Assembly (NCBI RefSeq): GCF_040564635.1
Contig: NZ_CP159837.1
Span: 1,553,001 to 1,617,000, forward strand
Direction: 5' to 3'
DNA from: Planktothricoides raciborskii GIHE-MW2
GTDB lineage: Bacteria; Cyanobacteriota; Cyanobacteriia; Cyanobacteriales; Laspinemataceae
DNA length: 64,000 nucleotides
Shown: piece after piece, positions 53,969 to 63,152 of the stretch
Layout: every line of letters begins with the position of its first letter
Position numbering within the stretch: the first letter of the stretch is position 1
The notes under the pieces: generated by a model
The model's database searches: none
Told to the model about the DNA's origin: nothing
The model's input: only the letters and a program-made list of their open reading frames with translations
Made by a program: the position numbers and the translations under genes

Positions 53969-54433
53969 TTACAAATCAGCTTGATTATCTTTGGGTAAAA
54001 TATATTCCTCCTCAAAAACCTCTAACCAAGAAAGTGAGGTTAATCGACATTTTTTGCCCATTTCATCCTCGGCATCTTTCACCGAATTATCAAAACATTT
54101 ATCCCAGATAGACTCAATAAAATTCCGATTTAAACTTGGCATTTCCTCTTGACTTTCCTCAATTTCTCGACGGGCTGAACGAATACTAATAGCCCAGCTT
54201 GAAGTGCGTTTCTCTGGTTGACATTTCCACTTAATAACGTGAAGCATTAAGCGAATTAACTGGGTTTTTACCGCTCTTTTTTCAGTTCTTCCCATCGCTT
54301 CAATTAGAGATGCTAAACCTTCCGTTGCTTCCATCGATTTTCCTTCTTTGAGAAGTGTCTGTACTGTCACAGCAGTTTGATAATGAGAGCAAACTGCTAA
54401 CCAATCCCAATCTTGTTTAGTCAGCATTGCCAT
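53969..54433 (-). CDS. DUF29-family protein
   Basis: 154 residues. Matches the DUF29 pattern (DWDWLAVCSHYQ, LIEAMGRTEKRAVKTQLIRL, MLHVIKWKCQPEKRTSSWAI, SIRSARREIEESQEEMPSLN). All-helical, soluble, no catalytic motif. DUF29 proteins are found in many copies in cyanobacterial genomes, often beside repeats or TA genes; the function is unknown. It is 80 bases downstream of the gene at 54514 on the same strand, and they may be co-transcribed. Confidence 0.88.
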   Translation of the reverse strand: MAMLTKQDWDWLAVCSHYQTAVTVQTLLKEGKSMEATEGLASLIEAMGRTEKRAVKTQLIRLMLHVIKWKCQPEKRTSSWAISIRSARREIEESQEEMPSLNRNFIESIWDKCFDNSVKDAEDEMGKKCRLTSLSWLEVFEEEYILPKDNQADL

Positions 54434-54513
54434 TTCCTTGAGATTATCTATATTTAATTAAGTTTAAAATAATTATTATAACAATTTGGCAAAAAAATAT
54501 CAATATATCGACA

Positions 54514-55023
54514 TTATTCCGAGACTATTTTACCGTTTTTCTCACTCAGCTTTTCAGTTTTTAAGGTTTCTTGGATCGCTAACTCAGGAACTTCAGATGT
54601 GGGGATGCTCAAATTAAACTTAAAAACGATTTGATGTTGCTCAATATTGACAGTAGTAATATGAATAACGCTTTGATCGGGTAATAAACTTTGCACGGGA
54701 ACTTGAGGAGGTGCAGATTTATACCCCGACTCATCCAACCATTCATAGATTTTCCGCCAATTCTCCACCTTTTCGTCTACTTTGTCCAACAGAAATTTCA
54801 CATATTTATAAATAGTGGCACATAAATCCGCCTCTACACCTCTGGGAATTTTATCTAATTTTTCCGCAATTGCTGAGGGACTATAGCCAGATAATAAACC
54901 TCTTAAATGGGCTTTTTCAATGGGAGTCAAATGTTTTCCTTTGGCCGAGGCTAAGTCAGCATAAAGGGTTTCTAAATCCCATTCTTGGGCAGCTTGACTA
55001 AACATTTGATCCACTTGAGTCAT
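54514..55023 (-). CDS. Short protein with a helical domain resembling the N-terminus of vWA-MoxR-associated proteins
   Basis: 169 residues. Residues about 28-80 (HLTPIEKAHLRGLLSGYSPS, AIAEKLDKIPRGVEADLCAT, IYKYVKFLLD) form a compact helix-turn-helix-like module that I recognise from the N-termini of cyanobacterial vWA-MoxR-associated (VMAP-type) and other multi-domain signalling proteins. The remainder (YEWLDESGYKSAPP, then a beta-rich IHITTVNIEQHQIVFKFNL) is not recognised. It is transcribed away from the vWA-phosphatase-kinase operon with a 238-base shared upstream region, so it could be a partner or adaptor; that is inference. Domain assignment is moderate. Confidence 0.65.
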   Translation of the reverse strand: MTQVDQMFSQAAQEWDLETLYADLASAKGKHLTPIEKAHLRGLLSGYSPSAIAEKLDKIPRGVEADLCATIYKYVKFLLDKVDEKVENWRKIYEWLDESGYKSAPPQVPVQSLLPDQSVIHITTVNIEQHQIVFKFNLSIPTSEVPELAIQETLKTEKLSEKNGKIVSE

Positions 55024-55261
55024 AGTAAGCGTTGGGAAATTGGCTAACAGAACTCTAACACCAGTCCTAACGTTAATCAGTAGATTTTTAGAACTGGGTT
55101 ATTTTACTCTGATTATAGCATACCATCGCGTAACAATCCTATGCAATAGCTAAAACCGCTCAAAAGGCTACACCATAAGGTATTGAGAGCCTTGGGGCTG
55201 TGCTGTGGATGCTTTTATTACGTGGCTTGGCAAATATTTTTTGGAAAAAATTGACAAAGTT
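55024..55261. promoter_or_regulatory. Divergent intergenic region of the vWA/PP2C/kinase locus
   Basis: Shared upstream region of the minus-strand gene at 54514-55023 and the plus-strand vWA gene. It contains no repeat of the families seen elsewhere. A frame extends upstream from the vWA gene to 55205 but has no ribosome site. Promoter elements cannot be pinned down. Confidence 0.4.
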
Positions 55262-56113
55262 ATGGCATACACTGTCCCTCTTAGCGGCGAAAACCCAGGA
55301 TATATAATAATTCTGATTGACCAGTCAGGCTCAATGGGAGATCCTTTTGGCGGGAATGCAGGAGGCACTAAAGCCCAGGAGTGCGCTAAAGCGGTTAATC
55401 GGGTACTTCGAGAACTGGGTATGGCTTGTGTATCCGGTGAAACCATTAAAAACCGATGCGATATTTCCGTAATCGGCTATGGGAACTCAGGCGATCGCGC
55501 TTACAATGCTTTTACTGGCAACTTAGCTAATAAGCCCATTGTGAATATGCAAGAGTTGGCGAAAAATGCTTTGCGAGTGGAGACATTGAAAGTTAAAGTT
55601 TCTGATGGCGCCGGTGGCTTAGTAGAACAGAATGAGCCATTTCCTGTCTGGATTGAGCCGATTGACAGTGGTGGAACACCCATGACACAAGCATTTGAAA
55701 TGGCTGATCAACTAGCCAATGACTGGAGTAAGAACCATCCAAATAGTTTTCCGCCAGTGGTGATTAATATTACTGATGGTGAACCTAACGATCAATCTAG
55801 TGCAAAAACTGCGGCTTTGAAACTCAAACAATTGGGAACTAATGACGGCAAAGTTTTAGTCCTCAATGCACATATTACATCTAAAAGAGCAGCGCGAGTG
55901 GAATTACCACCTTCAGCAAGTGACTTGCCAAATGGTGATAATTATGCACAGTTTTTATTTGATATTTCTAGTGAGTTACCTCCTGTAATGTTAGAAAGAG
56001 CTTCAGCCGTTGGATTTGAGGTTTCTGCGGGTTCACGAGGGTTTGTCTATAATGCTGATGCAGAAACTATGATTCGTCTCTTAGATATCGGTACTAAAGC
56101 GAAGTTACGCTAA
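55262..56113 (+). CDS. TerY-like vWA-domain protein
   Basis: 283 residues from ATG 55262 (an in-frame GTG at 55205 adds 19 residues and is less likely). Single von Willebrand A domain with an intact metal-ion-dependent adhesion site: Asp20-x-Ser22-x-Ser24 in ILIDQSGSMGDP, the Thr in GGTPM, and the Asp in INITDGEPND. Such cytoplasmic vWA proteins bind partners through the metal site. The gene is followed by a PP2C phosphatase (174 bases) and a protein kinase, the order known as the TerY-P triad, thought to act in phosphorylation-controlled stress or conflict responses. Confidence 0.9.
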   Translation: MAYTVPLSGENPGYIIILIDQSGSMGDPFGGNAGGTKAQECAKAVNRVLRELGMACVSGETIKNRCDISVIGYGNSGDRAYNAFTGNLANKPIVNMQELAKNALRVETLKVKVSDGAGGLVEQNEPFPVWIEPIDSGGTPMTQAFEMADQLANDWSKNHPNSFPPVVINITDGEPNDQSSAKTAALKLKQLGTNDGKVLVLNAHITSKRAARVELPPSASDLPNGDNYAQFLFDISSELPPVMLERASAVGFEVSAGSRGFVYNADAETMIRLLDIGTKAKLR

Positions 56114-56287
56114 CAATAGAATGTTAACAATGTTAACTTTTATTAAACTGTAACTGTTTTGATTCTCCCTATTTGAGATTATTTGATATTTAAAAGGGAG
56201 AATCAAAAAGTAATTTTGCTCAAAATAGAAGGCTTTTGAGTGATTTTTCTATAAATTTGTTGATTTGATTAAGGCTATGTAGGGAAA

Positions 56288-57700
56288 ATGATTCAACAAA
56301 ATAATAACTGCATTGAGATTGTTACTTTCACGCTACCCAAAATAAAAGAAAACCCTGAAGATATACAAGATGCTTTTTATTTCAGCGACGATCGGACAAT
56401 GGTAGCGATCGCAGATGGAGCATCATCTTCTCTTTATCCTCGAAGATGGGCTGATATTCTGGTCAAAAAATTTTGCGAGGATTCGGGCAACTCAATTCAG
56501 GAAATATGCAAAAACTGGCAAAAATGGTTAAAGCCTTTACAACATGAATGGTTTCAATATTATCAAGCTATTCAACAAGATGCTACTGTTGAGTGGTATC
56601 GTAAAGCAACTCAAAATAAAAATTTTGGTTCATCAACGTTTGTTGGCTTAAAATTACATACTCCCGATCCAAGTGGCAATACCTATTGGGAATGTCTAGC
56701 GATCGGCGATAGCTGTCTATTTCAAGTTAAAGCTAATTCTCAGGGAATTATCCCTTTTCCCATGACTAGATACGAGGATTTTTCTTCAGTCACCGATGCT
56801 GTTCATAGTCTTTCTCAATATAATTCTCCTCCGCCTCTGTTTTCTAATGGTTCTTATGGTAAAAATGATATTTTTTTGTTGGCAACAGATGCTTTAGCAG
56901 AATGGATACTTAAAGACTTAGAATCTCAAGGTAAGAGATGGGTTAAATTACTTACATTATCAGATCAAGAGGAATTTGCTAAACTAATTGAAAACTTGAG
57001 ATCGGATAAACTCATAGAAAACGACGATACAACTTTTTTACGATTGAAAGTCATGTCAATTCCCCAGAGAAAAAATCAAAAAAGGATCCCCCCAGGAAAT
57101 AATCAGATTTCTCATCCATCTGGAAAAGACAATTCCATAAATCAATCAAATCCTGTTGATTTATCTGATAATCCTCCAGTTAAACCAGATGAAAATACAA
57201 CAAATAAATTATTAAAACAACTAAGAATATGTGTTATTTTAAGTACAGCTTTAATCTTATCATTTTCTGGATTAAATTTGTTTACAAATTTAGTTAATAC
57301 GACCAATTTACGCAAGGTTTATCAAAATAATGACTTGAATCGCATATTAATTCCGGTCTATCTAAATGATCAGAATAAAAATACAACTCAGATCGCGGGT
57401 TTTGTTTGGAGAAAAATTATAAACGATCAAAATATCTTACCTTCCAATGATCTAGAGTACCAATTTTTAGTTGAGCTTCCGACATCAGTTGATCGCCCTA
57501 CCGATCCTAAATGGATTGATTCACAACAAAAAACTTTGACAATTCCTAAATCTCACCCCCCTGTAATTTTATATATCAAAACTAAAGATGTCCAAAAGAA
57601 TGAAGTAGGTTATTTATTACCAGGAACATATAAATACTCTCAGTCTGACGCAGAAGCTTCTTCGTCGTTAATTGAAATCCAGGTAAAATTAGGTGAATAG
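56288..57700 (+). CDS. PP2C-type protein phosphatase with one membrane segment
   Basis: 470 residues. PPM/PP2C domain about 1-260: Asp28 in QDAFYF, Asp43 in VAIADGASSS, AIGDSCLFQV, LLATDALAEWIL and ENDDTTFLRL carry the usual metal-binding Asp residues. The DG(M/G)GG motif is replaced by DGASSS, common in the TerY-linked subgroup. A polar linker (about 265-308) leads to a membrane helix about 312-334 (CVILSTALILSFSGLNLF) and a ~130-residue C-terminal part with no recognised fold, which would lie outside the membrane. It likely reverses the action of the kinase encoded 8 bases downstream. Confidence 0.88.
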   Translation: MIQQNNNCIEIVTFTLPKIKENPEDIQDAFYFSDDRTMVAIADGASSSLYPRRWADILVKKFCEDSGNSIQEICKNWQKWLKPLQHEWFQYYQAIQQDATVEWYRKATQNKNFGSSTFVGLKLHTPDPSGNTYWECLAIGDSCLFQVKANSQGIIPFPMTRYEDFSSVTDAVHSLSQYNSPPPLFSNGSYGKNDIFLLATDALAEWILKDLESQGKRWVKLLTLSDQEEFAKLIENLRSDKLIENDDTTFLRLKVMSIPQRKNQKRIPPGNNQISHPSGKDNSINQSNPVDLSDNPPVKPDENTTNKLLKQLRICVILSTALILSFSGLNLFTNLVNTTNLRKVYQNNDLNRILIPVYLNDQNKNTTQIAGFVWRKIINDQNILPSNDLEYQFLVELPTSVDRPTDPKWIDSQQKTLTIPKSHPPVILYIKTKDVQKNEVGYLLPGTYKYSQSDAEASSSLIEIQVKLGE

Positions 57701-57708
57701 AAAAATTT

Positions 57709-59781
57709 ATGGCTCCCCGAATTTATCCTACAAAAAGTGATTATGCTACAGCGATTAATAATCCCAAGGTTGCCTTTAAAAAGAAAGACCCAAATACTAA
57801 AGTAGAAACAGACCTTGACTCGATATTAGTTAATGGCGAAGCTTTCAAAATTCCTCATCCCGCTAATCCGAATATTAAACAACCCTGGTCAGCATCAGGA
57901 GGATTTGCTTGTGTATTTAAGTATCAGACTTTTTCGCCTAAAAAAATATGGGCTGTAAGATGCTTTAATCAAAGTACATCAACGTTTGATAGTCATTATA
58001 AAAAAGTCTCTCAACGCTTAAAAACTATCCCTTGTGCTGATTATTTTATTGATTTTACTTTTCTCGATCAAGGAATTCGAGTCAATGGACAAATTTATCC
58101 TATTGTACGCATGGAATGGGTAGAAGGGAAAGATTTAAAAACGTTTATTAAAGATAATATCAGCAATCAACAGCGTTTATTAGAATTAGCTGAAGCTTGG
58201 TTACAATTATCAGAACAATTATATAATGCTGGTATAGCTCATGGAGATTTACAACATGGGAATATTTTGATTGACGAACAAAATGGCAGGATTAACATTA
58301 AGCTGATTGATTATGATAGCCTGTATTTTCTTCAAGATGGCAATAGTATTGATGATGAAATAAAAGGAATATTGGGTTATCAGCATCCTTTGAGAGATTC
58401 TTTACAAAAACAGTGCTTGGAGATAGACTTTTTCTCTCAATGGGTAATTTGGATTTCGATTATTGCATTGGCGAAAAGCCCCAGTTTATGGAAAACTTAT
58501 AATTTAGACAATACAGAACGCTTACTATTTTCTCGAAATGACTTTGACCAGCCACATCAAGCACAAGTTTTTGATGATTTATCTGTACTATCTTCAGATG
58601 TAACCGATAGTTTTAGAGCAATTTGTCAAGTTAAAAGTATTCAAGATATTCCCTGTCTAGCTATAGCATTAAAACCCGATGATCCTATAGATATAACAGA
58701 CATATTTATCAAAAATGCACCACCACAACCACCAGTAAATCCGCCACCGCCAGTAGGTTCATCTCAAACTCAAGATGTAACCAGTATTTTTACGGGTTTT
58801 TCCCCAAATTTGGGAGGAACTCAATCACAGAATAACAGTTCATCTCAAACTCAAGATGTAACCAATATCTTTACAGGTTCTTCTCAACAATCAGGTCGCA
58901 TTCAGCCCAATAATCCTAGTTTGTCTATACAAAAGCTTGAAAATGAGAATCAATCACTCACTCAAAAACTTGGTAATGCTAAGACAGAATTATGGAAACA
59001 AGGACAACAATTAAATATTATCAAAAAATTTGCCATAACTAGCACCATCATTGCTACCGCTTTAGCCGGTCTATCTTTTATTCAATATCAAGAGAGGAAT
59101 CAGCTAATTAGGCAAATTGAGCAAATCAGAAGACAGAATAATCTTCCCTCTGGTCGATGGGACTTATCATCGTACTCTCTTGATAAGGAGTTAGAAAATT
59201 TGGGCGAGATGATTGAGGATGAAAAACCCTTGGTTTCCCGTGACTTGGATGAGTTAATTAATAAAATGCAAGAGAATACGGAGACGAGTATCAATGAAAG
59301 AGAACAGAGAATTAGTAATTTAGAGACTACCAAAACGCAGTTAGAAAAGGAAAAAAAGCAGTTAGAAGAGAAAAAAAAGCAGTTAGAAGAGGACAAAAAT
59401 TCTCTGCAACGTCGGATTAATGAATTTGAAAAATATACTTATGTTAATTTTTGTAATAAAAATTTTGATAAAACAATATATGCTGCATTCACTTACTGGA
59501 ATGAAACAGGATTTTTATCTCACGGCTGGTATCCTATTAAATCAGGAGAATGTAGCCAAGTTACTGTGAGTCAAAACTATCATGGTAATCTATATGTCTA
59601 TGGAAGTTATAATCGGGGTGAACGTGAATGGGGAAGCGGAAAATATTCTTTCTGTATAAATATAGTTGATATATTCAGCATTTCTGAAAGTGACACAGTG
59701 AGTTGTAGTGGCATTAATCAAAAAAGAGTAAGCATGAGTGAGTTTTCTGTATCACCTGGAACAAATACTTGGAATTTTTAG
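57709..59781 (+). CDS. Protein kinase with membrane segment, coiled coil and C-terminal DUF1036-like domain
   Basis: 690 residues. Divergent kinase about 45-300: glycine-poor loop SASGGFACVFKY, AVRCF lysine/arginine region, catalytic H178-G-D180 with Asn185 (HGDLQHGNIL), metal Asp201 in IDYDSLYF. A Pro-rich linker holds two near-copies of SSQTQDVTxIFTG. Membrane helix about 440-460 (ITSTIIATALAGLSFIQY). A strongly charged coiled coil about 505-575 follows. The C-terminal ~110 residues (YVNFCNKNFDKTIYAAFTYW, GWYPIKSGECSQV, NLYVYGSYN, REWGSGKYSFCI) resemble DUF1036, with four Cys. If oriented as expected, DUF1036 is outside the membrane as a sensor and the kinase inside. Confidence 0.85.
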   Translation: MAPRIYPTKSDYATAINNPKVAFKKKDPNTKVETDLDSILVNGEAFKIPHPANPNIKQPWSASGGFACVFKYQTFSPKKIWAVRCFNQSTSTFDSHYKKVSQRLKTIPCADYFIDFTFLDQGIRVNGQIYPIVRMEWVEGKDLKTFIKDNISNQQRLLELAEAWLQLSEQLYNAGIAHGDLQHGNILIDEQNGRINIKLIDYDSLYFLQDGNSIDDEIKGILGYQHPLRDSLQKQCLEIDFFSQWVIWISIIALAKSPSLWKTYNLDNTERLLFSRNDFDQPHQAQVFDDLSVLSSDVTDSFRAICQVKSIQDIPCLAIALKPDDPIDITDIFIKNAPPQPPVNPPPPVGSSQTQDVTSIFTGFSPNLGGTQSQNNSSSQTQDVTNIFTGSSQQSGRIQPNNPSLSIQKLENENQSLTQKLGNAKTELWKQGQQLNIIKKFAITSTIIATALAGLSFIQYQERNQLIRQIEQIRRQNNLPSGRWDLSSYSLDKELENLGEMIEDEKPLVSRDLDELINKMQENTETSINEREQRISNLETTKTQLEKEKKQLEEKKKQLEEDKNSLQRRINEFEKYTYVNFCNKNFDKTIYAAFTYWNETGFLSHGWYPIKSGECSQVTVSQNYHGNLYVYGSYNRGEREWGSGKYSFCINIVDIFSISESDTVSCSGINQKRVSMSEFSVSPGTNTWNF

Positions 59782-60397
59782 TAGATAATTTTTTTGATCG
59801 GTCTATTATAAAGCTTTGAGCGATCGCGCATTGTCTTTGTCAGCAAGCAAGAAACCGGGGCAAGAAACCGGGTTTCTATGAGCACTTCGGTGGGGTAGCA
59901 AAGATGGTCTAAAGAAACCCGGTTTCTGGGGATTATATCCGTAGGGGCGAAGCATTCCGGCAGGAAATATCGGGGTAAAACCAATAACCTATATACCGGA
60001 ATGCTTCGCCCTGGCAACTCGTGAGCGATCGCATTGTCGTTGCCAGCAAACAAGAAACCGGGGCAAGAAACCGGGGCAAGAAACCGGGGCAAGAAACCGG
60101 GTTTCTATGACATTTGTTTGTTGGTGGCAAAGGTTATCTAAAGAAACCCGGTTTCTGGGGTTAGTGGCAAAGGTTGTCTAAAGAAACCCGGTTTCTGGGG
60201 TGAGTGGCAAAGATTATCTGAAGAAACCCGGTTTCTGGGGTTTGTTCGGAGCGCTTATTGGTTAGAGTAATTGTGTTAAAATTATAGAGTGGTTTAGTAG
60301 TATTCGCTACAGAGTCTTTGTGGATTCTAGCGGGCGCGGTTCGGGACAGGTTGTAGTTTGTCCCCGATCTATCGGCAATATTCTAGGAGAATACAAA
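59782..60397. repeat. Repeat-filled gap
   Basis: AGAAACCGGGTTTCT element at about 59846-59925, a GCATTCCGG element at 59941-60013, a run of three to four AGAAACCGGGGCA units (about 60053-60100), and three right-arm copies AGAAACCCGGTTTCTGGGG with AGTGGCAAAGRTTRTCT linkers (about 60138-60240). The last ~100 bases are the leader of the antitoxin gene, with AGGAGA at 60385. Confidence 0.85.
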
Positions 60398-60619
60398 ATG
60401 GCTAATTCCGTTGAATTTAAAACAAAAATTAAGCAGGGTATTATCGAAATACCAGAAGAATATAAACAGGAGTTAAGAGAAGAACAAGAGGTGACAGTAA
60501 TTGTTGTCAAACCGCCAAAAAGAATCCCTCAAACAGGCATCATTGCTGAATTAACTCAAAATCCTATTTCAGTTCCCGGTATTCGCCAGTTAACACGAGA
60601 TGAAATTCACTCACTATAG
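60398..60619 (+). CDS. Putative VapB-type antitoxin
   Basis: 73 residues from ATG 60398, selected for the AGGAGA just upstream; the frame extends back to 60320 but without a start signal. VEFKTKIKQGIIEIPEEYKQ then EEQEVTVIVVKP is an AbrB-like beta module; the tail (NPISVPGIRQLTRDEIH) resembles the toxin-binding end of VapB proteins. The gap to the PIN-domain gene is 2 bases. The toxin gene is broken by a stop, so this antitoxin may be free of its partner. Confidence 0.78.
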   Translation: MANSVEFKTKIKQGIIEIPEEYKQELREEQEVTVIVVKPPKRIPQTGIIAELTQNPISVPGIRQLTRDEIHSL

Positions 60620-60621
60620 TT

Positions 60622-61056
60622 ATGTCAAATTTCCCGATGATTTTTTTTGATTCAAATATATGGTTATATCGTTTTTTATTCGATCCAGACGGCGATAATT
60701 CTGAAGAAATTAGAAAGCATAATATCGCCTCTAACCTGACTAATTCAGATAGCATTTTGATTAGTACACAAGTGATTAATGAAGTCTCTGCTGTTTTAAT
60801 CAAAAAAGCGAAAATAAGTGAAATTCAACTAAAAAAAATTATTCAATAATTTTACCAGGGTTGTATTGTAATTGAGATTGATTACAATATTATCGTTACC
60901 GCTTCTGATTTACGCACTCAATATAATCTCTCTTTTTGGGATAGTCTGATTGTCGCTAGTGCCTTAGCCGGTGGTGCAGATACTCTCTATTCTGAAGATA
61001 TGCAGCATGGGTTAATTGTTTCTGAGCAACTGACGATTATTAATCCGTTTAAATAA
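60622..61056 (+). pseudogene. VapC-like PIN-domain toxin with an in-frame stop
   Basis: The frame from ATG 60622 reads MSNFPMIFFDSNIWLYRFLF ... VINEVSAVLIKKAKISEIQL to a TAA at 60847-60849. The same frame continues FYQGCIVIEIDYNIIVTASD, SFWDSLIVASALAGGADTLY, SEDMQHGL, and ends at 61054-61056. Together the two parts make a complete 144-residue PIN domain with its acidic residues (Asp in FFDSN, Glu in INEVS, Asp in FWDSL, and SEDM). One point change produced the stop. Without readthrough the toxin lacks two catalytic acids. Confidence 0.85.
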
Positions 61057-61733
61057 AAGAAACCGGGTCAGAAACCGGGTTTCTTAAAGAAACCCGGTTT
61101 CTTGGTTGGGTGACAAAAATGGTCTAAAGAAACCCGGTTTCTGGGGATTATATTCGTAGGGGCGAAGCATTCCGGCAGTAAATATCGAGGTAAAACCAAT
61201 AACCTATATACCGGAATGCTTCGCCCTTACAAATTTGTCAGCCAACAAGAAACCGGGTTTCTATGAGCACGTTGCTTGAGTGGCAAAGATGGTCTAAAGA
61301 AACCCGGTTTCTGGGGATTATATTCGTAGGGGCGAAGCATTCCGGCAGTAAATATTGGGGTAAAACCAATAACCTATATACCGGAATGCTTCGCCCTGAC
61401 TGGGGTTCACAAGTTGCCAGCAAGCAAGAAACCGGGTTTCTATGTGTACGTTGGTTGAGTGGCAAAGATAGTTTAAAGAAACCCGGTTTCTGGGGATTAT
61501 ATCCGTAGGGGCGAAGCATTCCGGCAGTAAATATTGGGGTAAAACCAATAACCTATATACCGGAATGCTTCGCCCTGACTGGGGCTCACAAGTTGTCAGC
61601 AAGCAAGAAACCGGGGCAAGAAACCGGGTTTCTATAAGAGTTGTTGGTTAGTGGCAAAGGTTATCTGAAGAAACCCGGTTTCTGGGACAAAGATGGTCTA
61701 AAGAAACCCGGTTTCTGGGTTTTTCTTTATGTC
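61057..61733. repeat. Composite tandem repeat array, ~170-180 base period
   Basis: GCATTCCGG elements at 61156-61228, 61326-61398 and 61505-61577 alternate with AGAAACCGGGTTTCT ... AGAAACCCGGTTTCT elements (about 61066-61145, 61250-61315, 61427-61492, 61605-61720). Spacing between successive copies is 170 and 179 bases, so the two element types have been amplified together as one unit. No gene. Confidence 0.9.
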
Positions 61734-63152
61734 TTAAGTTTTAGGGTTTATCTGATACCAATGATGCACCGCTAACCAGATAGCAGAAAGTAAACCCGCA
61801 AGACTAAGAGTGATGCCACTGTATGTAACAATTAACCCCCAAATTGGCAAAACTCCCCCGGCGATCGTCGCCACAATTGCCGCTAATTTGGCAGATTTAT
61901 TTTTACCTAAACCCCAGACTAATGCTAACATTACCAGTGAAATCATACTCCAAGCTAACTTAACATCTATTGAGCGACTTAAATAGGTCAAAGTTAGTAA
62001 GCAGGCAAAGAATAGTCCCCCAGCGATCGCTACATCCCGTAAACTCAGATTAACCGAGAAATACAATAGCATAATCCACCACAAAAATACGGCGGGTGCT
62101 AACAATAATAGTCGGGGTAAAATGCCGGTATTTTTGACGCTATCTGTGGCAGTAAATACCCCAAAAGGATTTTTCACGGATACATTATCTTCAAATACCC
62201 AAGTAAAGCGAGTCCCATTGCGTTCGTTCTTAGTTTCCGTGGGAATAATGCCACTAGCAAAGTCAGCTTTAGAGAAATTCGCCAATGCACTTAACTGAAA
62301 TTTCGCCAAAGACTCTCCTTGCGAATTATAGACCCACCTTGGCCCTCCTTGGGCTTTATATCCTACCTTAAATGTGGCAGATTCACCCGCTCCTAACCGA
62401 AAGGGAAAGCCATAGTCTCCGGGGTTAATTTGTGGTAATAGCTGCCCATCTTTTTCCACTTTAAAGTTTTGCAATAAAGTGTAACCGTAGGGAGGGTTAA
62501 ATTCAAAGAAAAAATCTTGCGCTTGTTTGAGTTGGTTAACAAATTGATATTCCGCTTTGAAGTCTACGATATAAATGGCACTATTTTTTTTCTGCACGTC
62601 AGTGCTTTGGTTGATGGTGACATCAATGTTTGAAGAAGCGATCGCCATATATCGGTTAAGAATTTGTTCCGACTCCACTTTTACCTGTTTGCCATCCACC
62701 CAGTTATAGTAAAAATATGGTTCAACCACGGTGTAGCGAATTTTTGGGACAGGTTGTTCTAGGCGATCGCCTGATACTGTAGCCGCTACCTGCTGAACTC
62801 GTTGCTGTTCCCAATGATGATAACGATTTGCCAAAGTGGAACAAAGAAAAAATCCCCCCGTAACCAAAATCAAAACCAGTACCAGATGAGGAAATTTATC
62901 TAATATTCGGAAATAATTTTCCACCCATTGTTGCAGAGAAAGGGTCGGTTCTTCCGGCGCTTCGCGCAGCGATCCGCTCTCGCGGAATCGCCGTTTTATG
63001 GAAAAATTAATCACAGCAATGACCAACCCCAAAAATGCCATAAAAATGGCTAAATTTAAGGAAATTTTCATAATTTGTGACCCAAATTCCATCAATTCAT
63101 TCGGATGGGTCAAATCTGGCAAATTAGGAATCCCTTGAAAATCTGAATACAT
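61734..63152 (-). CDS. Polytopic membrane protein of unknown function
   Basis: 472 residues. Membrane helices about 31-50 and 90-110, an extracytoplasmic beta-rich domain about 125-335 (PFRLGAGESATFKVGYKAQG, FTWVFEDNVSVKNPF), and five to six helices from about 340 to 465. The general plan (two helices, large soluble domain, C-terminal helix bundle) recalls CreD-like inner-membrane proteins, but no specific family match can be claimed. A palindromic repeat relative (about 62957-62991) lies in frame and encodes RFRESGSLREAP in the loop after the first helix. It is divergent from the adenosine deaminase gene. Confidence 0.75.
   Translation of the reverse strand: MYSDFQGIPNLPDLTHPNELMEFGSQIMKISLNLAIFMAFLGLVIAVINFSIKRRFRESGSLREAPEEPTLSLQQWVENYFRILDKFPHLVLVLILVTGGFFLCSTLANRYHHWEQQRVQQVAATVSGDRLEQPVPKIRYTVVEPYFYYNWVDGKQVKVESEQILNRYMAIASSNIDVTINQSTDVQKKNSAIYIVDFKAEYQFVNQLKQAQDFFFEFNPPYGYTLLQNFKVEKDGQLLPQINPGDYGFPFRLGAGESATFKVGYKAQGGPRWVYNSQGESLAKFQLSALANFSKADFASGIIPTETKNERNGTRFTWVFEDNVSVKNPFGVFTATDSVKNTGILPRLLLLAPAVFLWWIMLLYFSVNLSLRDVAIAGGLFFACLLTLTYLSRSIDVKLAWSMISLVMLALVWGLGKNKSAKLAAIVATIAGGVLPIWGLIVTYSGITLSLAGLLSAIWLAVHHWYQINPKT
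62957..62991. repeat. Relative of the 35-base palindrome inside a membrane protein gene
   Basis: On the minus strand, GCGATTCCGCGAGAGCGGAT followed by CGCTGCGCGAAGCGC. It shares the first half with the element at 7434-7468 and 16673-16707 but has a different second arm. It lies in an open frame. Confidence 0.7.

Noticed and set aside
59100-59396. 98-codon minus-strand frame rich in Ser and Cys
   Set aside because: It is the antisense of the coiled-coil region of the kinase gene.
61057-61733. Possible CRISPR array (regular repeats with spacers)
   Set aside because: Repeats are long inverted-repeat elements, the intervening sequences are conserved instead of unique, the period is 170-180 bases, and no cas genes are present.
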